A stretch of 64,000 nt of DNA from Brachyhypopomus gauderio (lineage: Eukaryota; Chordata; Actinopteri; Gymnotiformes; Hypopomidae): positions 372,001 through 436,000 of the forward strand of contig NC_135220.1 in NCBI RefSeq assembly GCF_052324685.1, in the 5' to 3' direction. This document shows, in pieces, positions 46,343 through 55,270 of this stretch. Every line of letters begins with the position of its first letter. Within the stretch, counting starts at the first letter, position 1. Under the pieces are notes generated by a model. That model worked only from the letters and a program-made list of their open reading frames with translations. It was not told the DNA's origin and ran no database searches. Made by a program: the position numbers and the translations under genes.

Positions 46343-47770
46343 CAGGAGATGAGGAAGTACCAGTGATAGGACAAGACGTTGTTCTTGAGATACTACATGA
46401 TGAGGAAGGATCAGGGCAGGAAAATTAGGAAGAGATTGTTTTATATTGTGAAGGTGATCCTTATGCTAGCCTGACAAAGAACAAACGTCCAGTGGCGTCT
46501 ACTTGGGAAGATCCTATCACAAACATCACTGAACCATTAACTCCATATGCTTACTTCAAATGATACATTCCACAAGAGATGTTTGAGCTGATGACCACCA
46601 TGACAAATGTCTATGCTGAAAAAACTGCTGTGAGGGGCTACAAACATGCATCAGAATCAGAATCAGAATACTTTATTAATCCCAGGGGGAAATTGCTTTT
46701 GTTACAGTGCAACCATTTGCATATTATTTTAATAAAACACCTCTATAAAATATAAAAATATGTACAAAATAATAAAGAATAAACATCCTAATATTGAATT
46801 TAAAATAAAATGTAAAATAAGTAGGTATTGCACATATGTAATAAAATTAAATTAAATTAACAATAAAATAAAAATAAACTGAAAATAAACAGTAGTGTCC
46901 TGTATTGTGTCATGTATTGAGGGAGGAGTTATAGAGCTTCATGTCCACAGGTAGGAATGACCTCCTGTGACGCTCTGTGGTACATTTTGGTGTGATGAGA
47001 CGAGCACTGAATGTGCTCCTATGTGTCATCACTAGATTGTGTAGTGGATGGGAGACATTGTCCATAATGGCATGCAGTCTAGACAGCGTCCTTCTATCAG
47101 AGACTGCATCCAAAGAGTCCAGCTCCACACCCACTACATCACCGGCCCTGCGTATTAATTTATTGAGTCTGTTGGCGTCCTCCCTCCTCAGTCTGCTACC
47201 CCAGCATGTGACGGCATAGAGGATAGCACTCGCCACCACAGACTCATAAAAGACTTTTAGCATGACCTGACAGATGTTAAAGGACCTCAGGCGCCTCAAA
47301 AAGTAGAGACAACTTTGTCCCTTTTTGTAAAGGGCGTCAGTGTTCTTAGCCCAGTCCAGTTTATTATCGATGTGGACCCCTAGATATTTATATTCCTCAA
47401 CAGTGTCTACACTGACCCCATTGATGGACACAGGGGTCACTGGTGCCTTGTTCCTCCTTAGATCCACCACTAGTTCTTTTGTCTTTATCACATTGAGCTG
47501 TAGATGGTTCAGCTCACACCATGTGACTTCACCGTTGTCCTGTACTCATCCTCTTCACCCCTGCTGATACAACCAACTATTGCAGAGTCATCAGAAAACT
47601 TCTGAAGATGGCAGTGCATCAGTGCATGAAATAGAAGCCCTTGTAGGCTTGCACATTGCAATGGGAGTTCTGAGGTTTGCGAATGTACTGGGAATCGTAC
47701 ATGCATCCATAATTTCAACTAATTTCTCCTTGTTATATATATTACTTTTTCATAATAAGAGATGTTCCCA
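46343..47770 (+). pseudogene. piggyBac-like transposase fragment, split by a LINE
   Basis: Plus-strand peptides before the LINE: GDEEVPVIGQDVVLEIL, KNKRPVASTWEDPITNI, then TPYAYFK, a stop, and YIPQEMFELMTTMTNVYAEK. After the LINE (from 47620): HEIEALVGLHIAMGVLRF. Order and spacing match the N-terminal part of the piggyBac transposase domain: the 'YF...F..E....M...TN.YA' block followed by the 'EI..F.GL...MG' block. In-frame stops (tag at about 46428, tga at 46560) and loss of the catalytic region make it a pseudogene. It may be part of the surrounding element or an independent older insertion; neither TTAA-flanked ends nor a continuous link was seen. Confidence 0.65.
46655..47614 (-). mobile_element. 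5'-truncated LINE (L2/Maui-like) insertion
   Basis: Minus-strand frame 47491-46910 encodes the C-terminal part of a reverse transcriptase-containing ORF2 (VEEYKYLGVHIDNKLDW; AVTCWGS). A further piece of the polymerase palm (FSDDSAIVGCISRG) lies in an upstream frame near 47600-47560. The 3' end is the typical '(tcagaa)n tactttattaatccc' on the plus strand. The insertion is flanked by an 8-bp duplication TGCATCAG (46647-46654 and 47615-47622). Confidence 0.88.
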
Positions 47771-48683
47771 AAACTTGGATAGTAACATAAAACAGGAAGA
47801 TGATAAATCCTGCACCTAACATCCGGAGTCATGCAACAGGCTTGGCTAGGATGTATTAACCAACCAACAACCATGATCTAATAATACCTACACAATACTA
47901 CTGGACAAGATAGATTTCACACACCCTATGCACACACTAGTTGCTTGAACAGAACACAGCAGCAGCTACAATCTGATACTGGCTCGACAAGGATCCAGAA
48001 GCACAGCGCACTATGTTCATGGTCCATTGCCTCAACTGCCAAGTACTCAGACCACCAAACAAACCTGGACTGACCTTCAAAACAAAGTGACATGGACACC
48101 CACAATACCTTGCAAGCTTTTCCTTGGGGTCATCAGGAAGGCACCTCCCTTCGTTGGTGTTTCGATGAATTGAGCCCCCAACACCTCCAGAAGGCTCATC
48201 AGTGGAGTCTGGCATCCCAGACCCACCCCCCTCCAAGCTCACAATGTAGTCCATCGCAAAATTACCAACAACCCTGCTACCCGACGGCTATCGGAAAATA
48301 TAGCATTTTTAGTCTATTGATCAGGTTTATGTTCAAAAAGGGAAAAACAAACAAACCATAAAATTATACATATTGTATAGCATTGCTTTACAACAGTTAA
48401 GACCCACCATCCACTGCAGTGGACATTAAAAAAATTACTATAAAAGTATTATATTTAATTTTTTTTACTGAGTCTTGTTTTGGAGTTCATTACAGACAGA
48501 AAATTGCATTTGTATATATTCTTTCATTACTGGAACATAATTCGGGTCTGAAGGGGTTAAAGAGAAGGGGTTCTGTGTACTCTTTGCTCTATTTGCTGCT
48601 TTCACAATGGGGGCGGGGCTTTTTGGCAGTGTTTGGATTTCTCCCCTCAGCAATTGATGAAGTGGTAGCACCCAATTTTAAAC
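47771..48683. other. Interior of the 14.6-kb element before its right inverted repeat
   Basis: Open frames are present on both strands at 47937-48361 (minus: RYCGCPCHFVLKVSPGLFGG), but neither gives a family I can name. It could be the remainder of either transposase. The stretch at 48290-48560 is AT-rich. Confidence 0.35.
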
Positions 48684-48824
48684 GTCGTGTTAAGACGTTA
48701 AAACGTCTTAAGACGTCAAAAAGTGACGTCTTAACACGGCATTTTTGTACGTCTTAAGACGTCCAAATTTGACGTGTTAACACGGACGTCATTCTAGACG
48801 TTTTGACCCAAACGGCGTTCGATA
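48684..48824 (-). repeat. Right terminal inverted repeat of the 14.6-kb element
   Basis: Inverse match of 34242-34382 with a handful of substitutions and no indels visible by eye. It ends ...CGTTCGATA, followed by the 6-bp target duplication CTGTAT. Confidence 0.93.
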
Positions 48825-48871
48825 CTGTATCCCCGTACACCAGCAGCCACCCTCACCCCCCAGTAAGAACG

Positions 48872-49165
48872 TGTCACGGTACGGCAGCCCCTACCGGTCG
48901 CCTCCGTCTACAGCTGCAGTTGTCGTTTTTGTTGTTGTTGTGTTCGTCCCTCAGGTGGGCGGAGCCCGCGATCCGTCTCACCTGAGGGTCGTTTGTTTGT
49001 CTATATATGTCTTGTCTGTGTACCAGTTGACCGCTGGTCATTGTATCCTTCATTTGGATCTAAGTCACGGGTTTTGGTTTGCACACTTTTTCTATTAAAC
49101 CATCCTTTTTCCCTGAGACTTGGCGTGATTCCTTCCATTTTATTTCGCTCACCCTGCCCGTCACA
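48872..49165 (+). mobile_element. Solo LTR of a retrotransposon
   Basis: A 294-bp sequence beginning TGTCACGG and ending CGTCACA, flanked by a perfect 5-bp duplication GAACG (48867-48871 and 49166-49170). A TATA-like 'tctatatatg' at about 49000 and 'tattaaa' at about 49093 sit in plausible promoter and polyA positions for a plus-oriented LTR. No internal retroelement sequence adjoins it. Gypsy-type is likely from its size and duplication length (inference). Confidence 0.85.
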
Positions 49166-49296
49166 GAACGTTTACGAACATGTCAAATTAATCAAAGTAG
49201 ATGCACTAAAAGCAAAACAATAAAGCTACCAGTTTTGGTCATGCATAAGGCTTGATTTTTAGAATATAGTATTTCTTTACATGAACTGTATCTCAT

Positions 49297-49475
49297 CTCA
49301 TCTCATCTATGGCATTTGGCAGACGCCCTTATCCAGAGCGACTTACATTTTTTTTTATACAAGTGAGCAATTGAGGGTTAGGGCCTTGCTCAGGGGCACC
49401 TCAGTCATGGCCTCTGGGAATCGAACCTGCGACCCTCCGGTCACAAGACCAGTTCCCTAACCGCCAGGCCATATA
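49297..49475 (-). mobile_element. tRNA-derived SINE, copy 1
   Basis: On the minus strand the head looks like a tRNA gene. It has an A-box-like 'tggcctggcggttaggga', an anticodon-arm-like region 'ctggtcttgtgaccgg' and the B box GGTTCGATTCCC. A body follows with 'gtaagtcgctctggataagg' and 'gcgtctgccaaatg', the widespread fish repeat. The tail toward 49295 is a (ATGAG)n-type run. Confidence 0.8.
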
Positions 49476-49740
49476 TATATATTTATTTGCATAAAATAAT
49501 CAATTCATTGTTGAGTGGAAGAAATCTTCTTTTTCAGAGAAATGCATCATATTCCTAAAAATAAGGCCCTGCCATGCAGTAAAAATAATTTGTTCAGTTA
49601 CATTATTGATTGTTGAACATACAGCACAATTCCCATATCAAGTGTAACTATGTGTAACCAGATGTTGAAATGTGCCATATCTGTCAATTGTGATTTTTCA
49701 CTGCAAACGAAATTTGTCCTCCGCTTTTACCCATCTGAGC

Positions 49741-49746
49741 AGTTAG

Positions 49747-49780
<34 letters not shown>
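49741..49780 (+). repeat. (CA)n microsatellite
   Basis: CA repeat of about 31 bases at the tail of the second SINE-like copy; probably grew from its 3' tail. Confidence 0.85.
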
Positions 49781-49781
<1 letters not shown>

Positions 49782-49982
49782 GTGATTACTAGGGGGCTGT
49801 GGTGCACACGTGCCCAGAGCGGTGGGCAGCCCTAGCCCGGCACCCAGGGAGCATTTGGGGTTAGGTGCCTTGCTCAAGGGCACCTCAATCATGGCCTTAG
49901 GTCTGGGAATCGAACCCACGACCCTCCGGTCACAAGACCAGTTCCCTACCACCACCAGGCCATGACTGCCCCAGTCATGCCC
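49780..49982 (-). mobile_element. tRNA-derived SINE, copy 2
   Basis: Shares the tRNA-like head with copy 1 (ctggtcttgtgaccggaggg; GGTTCGATTCCCAGA) and the segment 'ccttgagcaaggc', but has a different tail ('gccgggctagggctgccca' and 'ccgctctgggcacgtg'). It therefore belongs to a related but distinct subfamily. Same orientation as copy 1. Confidence 0.8.
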
Positions 49983-50339
49983 CATGTTTCCAGTCTCATC
50001 CACCTTAGCACATTTTGGGTAATTCATAGACTTAGCTGCATAATAATATACACTAATGCTATGTGCTAATACTCATGTACACAAAGGTCATGCCTACTTT
50101 GTCGGTTTCTTCTTAATGATTTGTGGATCCAGTTCTGAAAGGACCAGCAGGCTGCATGTACCATAACCAACCACACGGTGGCAGAAATGCAGCATCAGTG
50201 TTTTTCTATGTCTCATATTCGTAGAACTGAGTATTGGCCCATTTTATTTTAGGTTTTGCTGTAATTAGAACTTTCTTTGAGGACAAATCTACATTATAAA
50301 AATACTTAGCAATTATTGGTTGCACTTGGTAGCATGAGA

Positions 50340-51090
50340 AGGTTTTAGCCACTTTATTAGGAACACCTGTCCAACTGATCATTTAAACTGAGCATCAGAA
50401 TGTCATTTAAATGACTTTGAACGTGGCATGGTTGTTGGTGCCAGACGGGCTGGTCTGAGTATTTCAGAAACTGCTGATCTACTGGGATTTTCACACACAA
50501 CCATCTCTAGCGTTTACAGAGAATGGTCCAAAAAAGAGAAAATATCCAGTGAGCCGCAGTTCTGTGGGCGCAAATGCCTTGTTGATGCCAGAGGTCAGAG
50601 GAGAATGGGCAGACTGGTTCAAGCTGATAGAACGGCAACAGTTGTGCATTCAAAGCTCTTCTGTATGCCTCTGTTGCAACAACACGTCGAACCTCGAGGT
50701 GGATGGGCTACAGCAGCAGACCACGTGCCAGTACCTGTCACACCAGGTGCCACTCTTCAGCTAAGAACGGGAAACTGAGGCTACAATTCAAATCAAATCG
50801 ATCGGTGTCGGCCAGAGGAGGAGGAGGAGAAGGAGGAGGATGGATGGATCTTAATCCAATAGAGCACATTTGGGATGTGGTGGAACGGGTGATTCACATC
50901 ATGGATGTGCAGCCGTTAAATCTGCAGCAACTGCGTGGTGCTATGATGTCAATATGAACCAGACTCTGAGGAATATTTCTCGGACCTTGTTGAATCTATG
51001 CCACAAAGGATTAAAGCAGTTCTGAAGGCAAAATTGGATCCAACCAGGTACTAGCAAGGTGTACCTCAAAGTGACTGGTGAGTGTAGGTC
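50340..51090 (+). mobile_element. Decayed Tc1-like transposon (third family copy type)
   Basis: Starts near 'ccactttattaggaacacct' and ends near 'aggtgtacctcaaagtgac', an imperfect inverted pair. The frame at 50428 encodes a helix-turn-helix block (SISETADLLGFSHTTISSVY). A late block LNPIEHIWDVVER at about 50855 is the region just after the last catalytic residue in Tc1 transposases. The middle is deleted and replaced by a GGAGGA-rich stretch. Confidence 0.85.
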
Positions 51091-51121
51091 TTTACCGATG
51101 AGAAATGTCTTTACTGATCAG

Positions 51122-52057
51122 ACCCTCCAGAAAGTCGCGATGTTGCGATTTGCAACTTCAACGCAACTTCAAGCAAACCCCGCGAATTCAGGGCAGTGTT
51201 GCAACTTCAGCCAATCACCGCAACTTTCCCGCAAATTTGACCAATCACTGATGTCGTCTTGATGTGACGTCGACAAACTCCCGCCTTACTTCCGTATATA
51301 CGTTCAAGAGGCGCAGACTGAAAGCAGCATGAGCGACGAAAATAACGGCAAAAGATCGGGAAAAGTAGTATCCCAGTACACTACATGAAAGCGGGGATAA
51401 ACTGTCCAGATCCGACCCGCGAATTGATTATCTATGGCCCCCTGGATGATAATTACTATTAGAACCGGCCCGCAGGCCACAGCCGCCCGATGGTGTTTTG
51501 CACGCACAAACACTACATTCCCCACAATGCAACGGTAGCCCGCGAAGTCACTGCAGCGCACGCAAGCAGCGAGGGTCTGAGACAAAGTTTATAAGTTTAA
51601 ACTTTAAACTGAGATAAAGTTTAAAGTCAGAGATAAACTTTATTTATCTCTGATCCATATCTATGAGTTACTAGTTCGCTCTGGCGCCAACCACTGGCGA
51701 TCGATCTCGATATAATACTTAATTTGTGTCCATTTTACAGGCCGCCCGGTTACAACTTATGTTCGCTAACCCCGCCCCCCCGGTCAACAATTAATGTTCG
51801 CCACCCCCTCCAGGTTCAAATCTCACTTCAAGCGATCTTGAAAAGTTGCCAAGCCTGAATAAATAGGTAAATAGATAATTAAAATGGACTACTAAATAGA
51901 GGAAACCATACAACATTTACTCCCTATTGTAATGTACTCACAAAAAAGCAAAAACACACCGCAACTTCCATCGCATTTTTTTTTTAAAACACCCGCAACA
52001 TCAAACATTTTAGCCCGCAACAATCACAAAAAAGGCCCGCGAAATCCTGGTGGGACT
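51122..52057 (+). mobile_element. Probable non-autonomous hAT-like element inserted in a minisatellite
   Basis: The left edge 'cctccagaaagtcgcga' and right edge 'cgcgaaatcctggtgg' are imperfect inverted repeats, with many 'gcaacttc' motifs inside the left end and 'cccgcaac' inside the right. On both sides the flank is the same degenerate 'tctttactgatgagacag' repeat (51090-51121 and 52058-52240), so the element split that array. No clean target duplication could be read. The interior at 51648-51800 is an inverted copy of 55135-55270. Confidence 0.6.
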
Positions 52058-52240
52058 GACTGATGAGAAATGTTTTTAGTCATGAACATACAGGTCTTTT
52101 CTTATTAAGTAGCTCTTTACTAATGAGACATATCTACCGGTGAGACAGCCCTTTAACTCATTAGACAGGTCTTTATTGATGAGACAGGTATTTAATAATG
52201 ACACAGGTCTTTACTGATGAGATGAGCTAGGTTGATGTGG
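52058..52240 (+). repeat. Degenerate minisatellite, ~20-bp unit
   Basis: Repeated variants of 'ggtctttactgatgagaca' (at least six). Confidence 0.7.
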
Positions 52241-52411
52241 TATTCCATTAAGTCAGCCCCTGTCTAGTGTGCTCGAGTTCGTATTTCCCCATAACTACTT
52301 GACCCTCTTGCACAGCAGAGCAACATTTAAAAAGAAAACAGGAACTCTCTCACATCACTGTGTTACTTTAGTGTCCATCAGTGTGTCTGCTTCTCTAGGC
52401 AGTCGGCTTTA

Positions 52412-52564
52412 TTTTATACATCAAGCCTCTGGAGTTCCACCTGCAGTTTGCGCAGGTCATCACAGATACTGGGTCTGGGCTCATCTACAGAAAGCAGCAG
52501 ATCCAGACATATGGCCATATGAGCAGTGGGCTGGCAGCCAATGAGCAGACCGATCTCCCGAGCC
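52412..52564 (-). CDS. Unassigned terminal-exon-like ORF
   Basis: Reading the minus strand, a good acceptor (ttcttcactcag at about 52576-52565) is followed by an open frame of about 50 codons: REIGLLIGCQPTAHMAICLD, then DLRKLQVELQRLDV and a stop. AATAAA follows directly after the stop (about 52405-52410). The composition looks like real amphipathic-helical protein, and the frame stays open upstream of the acceptor to 52671. I do not recognise the family. No upstream exon could be linked in this transposon-rich stretch. It could be the last exon of a host gene, the relic of a retrocopy, or part of a transposon. Confidence 0.35.
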
Positions 52565-52849
52565 TGAGTGAAGAAAGCACGGGAAAAAGAGATTTGCATG
52601 TTAGAATACAGTGGCTTGGTGATTTTCTGTGCCACTGCAGGTTCCCAGTGTTGACAAGTTGAAATCACCAAACTGGAGCTGGATTTGTGTAAAGGTTAGC
52701 AAACGGACAAGAACAGCCTTCTCTAAGATTTGCTGCTGCATTCTCATTTGTCTGATTCTTTCATGAATTTCAGCAGACTTGATTTGAATGAGAATGATTC
52801 ATTCTGCAAATATAATATTCTTCCTGTTGTTCATCATTCTCTAAGCCAG

Positions 52850-53376
52850 GGGTCTCCAACACGTCGCTCGCGAGCTACCAGTAGCTCGCCACCCCTTTCC
52901 GAGTAGCTCGCCAAAGGGCCAATGAATTACATATAAATTTGTAAACCTAATTGGTCCCATCGAGAAATCTACTTAAATTTATGTCCAATCAAAATTCACA
53001 GTTGTCCCTCCCCGTCTAACACTAAATGATTATTCGCCAATTATACAACAGTTAGTTCACAATCCGACTGGTTGAGAAGTGTTCTAACCGTGCAGATATG
53101 TGTGATAACAGCACGGTATTCTCGTTCTCTGTATCACTCCGCGGACGCGGGAGCAAAAATAAATAGGGAGCAAGTCAGCTGCATCTCATTTTTGCTGATT
53201 GCGTTTACTGGATGTAGACCGCGAGCGCCCTCTGGTGGTCATGGGCGGGGCAGCGCTGGGGCCTGCCCTAACAAGGACAGTGTCTACCCCTACTGGTCTT
53301 TGCAAGTATGTCTCGCTGCAGCCTGCAGGAAGGCGGAGTTGGACATCCAACCCCGCCCACATCCAACTCCACCCTC
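52850..53376 (+). mobile_element. hAT-like left end and adjoining repeat fragments
   Basis: 'ccaggggtctccaacacgtc' at 52848 resembles the termini of fish hAT elements (compare CAGGGGTCGGCAACC at 31912), followed by 'gctcgcgagctaccagtagctcgcc', an imperfect foldback. No matching right end was found. The stretch 53327-53376 is the inverse of a segment near 56285-56345. Confidence 0.5.
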
Positions 53377-53379
53377 TAA

Positions 53380-54202
53380 AGCCTGGTTATACTTTCGCGA
53401 GCGACCGTAGCGCGCGACTCCGCCCACCTCGCGCGACCCTGCGCGAGCGGTGTAGGCTTTCGCAACCGTCGCAAGCGTCGCTGCAGTGTTCTCCGAAACG
53501 ATAGGTGGCGATAGGTAGCAGTGGAGAATAAAAAACCTCTGCAAAACCGGGGAAAGAACATTTTTACCTGACCAGATATATACACCAGGCATCAAACATA
53601 AATATGGCTTTGCAATGTTGTCCGAAACGATATGTGTTAGTATAAAGAAACACCCCTCAAAAAAAGGGGAATGAACATTTACCTGACGCATTTTGATGTT
53701 GCTTTGTGTTTCAGGTTTGAAAAGTGCTGGAATTTAGGCTAAAGTACATTAAAATGTTGAAATTACGTTAACAAATACGAGCCTCTTGTAATTACTCGAC
53801 GCGCCGCGAGGTCGTGCACCTCTCGAATTTTGTAACTTCGCGCGCGCGCCGCGCTTCAGCGCGATGGACAAAGTCATGTTTGCCGGGTTCATACACCTAT
53901 ACAAGGTGGAATTAAAGCACTTGTACGTCACTTTTACGTTTCGGACAACACTGCAAAGTCATATTTATGTTTGATGCCTGGTGTATATATACGGTCTCTG
54001 GTCAGGTAAAAATGTTCTTTCACCGGTTTTGCAGGGGTTTTTTATTCTCCACTGCCACCTATCGCCACCTATCGTTTCGGAGAACACTGCAGCGACGCTC
54101 GCGACGTTCGCGAAAGTATAAACGCCTACACCGCTCGCGCAGGGTCGCGCGAGGTGGGCGGAGTCGCGCGCTACGGTCGCTCGCGAAAGTATAAACCAGG
54201 CT
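53380..54202. mobile_element. Harbinger-like foldback element, 823 bp
   Basis: Ends are AGCCTGGTTATACTTTCGCG and the inverse AGCCTGGTTTATACTTTCGCG, with TAA on both sides (53377-53379, 54203-54205). A 3-bp TAA/TTA duplication is characteristic of PIF/Harbinger insertion. The inverted repeats extend about 250 bases (53380-53631 and 53938-54202). The short interior has no transposase. The ends are extremely CpG-rich (gcgcgcgactccgcccacctcgcgcg). Confidence 0.75.
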
Positions 54203-54205
54203 TAA

Positions 54206-54957
54206 ACCAGGCTTAAGCTGTCGCGGCGCGAGGTCGTGCACCTCTCGAATTTTGTAACTTCGCGCGCGCGCCGCGCTTCAGCGCGATGGACAAAGTCATG
54301 TTTGCCGGGTTCATACACCTTTACAAGGTGGAATTAAAGCACTTGTACGTCACTTTAAAGGTCCATTTCAATATTTCCCAGCACGTTAAACTTAATTAAG
54401 TTAAATATTTATACATATACTCGAAATGAATCGAAATAATTCGCTTTTTTATCACATTATTTAATGGTTGTTTATTTTCAAAACGCCCAATCTTAACGTC
54501 TTCACGTTCTCTCATGTTTCGTCCTGGAATTACAAGAGGCTCGTATTTGTTAACGTAATTTCAACATTTTAATGTACTTTAGCCTAAATTCCAGCACTTT
54601 TCAAACCTGAAACACAAAGCAACATCAAAATGCGTCAGGTACATGTTCATTCCCCTTTTTTTGAGGGGTGTTTCTTTATACTACCACATATCGTTTCGGA
54701 GAACATTGCAAAGCCATATTTATGTTTGATGCCTGGTGTATATATACGGTCTCTGGTCAGGTAAAAATGTTCTTTCCCCGGTTTTGCAGAGGTTTTTTAT
54801 TCTCCACTGCCACCTATTGCCACCTATCGTTTCGGAGAACACTGCAGCGACGCTCGCGACGTTCGCGAAAGTATAAACGCCTACACCGCTCGCGCAGGGT
54901 CGCGCGAGGTGGGCGGAGTCGCGCGCTACGGTCGCTCGCGAAAGTATAAACCAGGCT
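54206..54957. mobile_element. Second, rearranged copy of the Harbinger-like element
   Basis: The right arm (about 54690-54957, ending aaaccaggct|taa) is nearly identical to the right arm of the neighbour. The segment 54235-54356 is a direct repeat of 53812-53934. The segment 54541-54640 is the inverse of 53675-53775. So this copy shares one arm and scrambled interior parts with the 53380 element. Confidence 0.7.
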
Positions 54958-55134
54958 TAAATGCGCTGTCGTGCGCCAACCCACTACTTCTCCATTCGAG
55001 AAGAACTGTGGCACTTGAAAATATGCATAATAACTCACAAGTGTTCAAGAGAGTGTTCGTTGCGCTTAATTTACACATACCTCGTTTACTTTGTGTATCG
55101 TTCCACGTATGTTATTCATTATTTTTATTTATTG

Positions 55135-55270
55135 GGTGGCGAACGTAAAATGTTGACGGGGGGGGATGTAAAATGGACACAAATTAAGTATTATATCGCG
55201 ATCGATCGATCGCCGGTGGTTGGCGTCAGAGCAAACTAGTAACTCATTGAATCATATATGTGGATCTGAG
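55135..55270 (-). repeat. Inverted copy of the repeat at 51648-51800
   Basis: Shares 'ggacacaaattaagtattat', 'atcgcgatcgatcg' and 'agcaaactagtaactcat' with the inverse of 51648-51800. A shorter core is also present at 32030-32060. The three positions mark one dispersed element family. Confidence 0.75.

Larger units (their letters stand above)
34242..48824 (+). mobile_element. 14.6-kb inverted-repeat DNA transposon (IS3EU-like), hosting nested insertions
   Basis: The outer ends are TATGGAACGCC (left) and the inverse TATCGAACGCC (right). They are the tips of 141-bp terminal inverted repeats at 34242-34382 and 48684-48824 that differ at only a few bases. A perfect 6-bp target duplication CTGTAT flanks the element (34236-34241 and 48825-48830). 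TAY-type ends with a 6-bp duplication, plus a spliced gene with an integrase-like DDE core, fit the eukaryotic IS3-like class called IS3EU; that class name is from memory and should be tested. Inside are the broken transposase (34703-39745), a LINE carrying an endogenous retrovirus, a piggyBac-like fragment and a second LINE. Without the nested insertions the element would be about 7-8 kb. Confidence 0.82.

Noticed and set aside
49379..49475. A tRNA gene
   Set aside because: A and B box-like sequences and a foldable arm are present, but the molecule is degenerate and fused to a repeat body found twice nearby; it is a SINE head.
52269..52544. Plus-strand ORF of 91 codons
   Set aside because: No splice or family support; it overlaps the better-looking minus-strand terminal exon.
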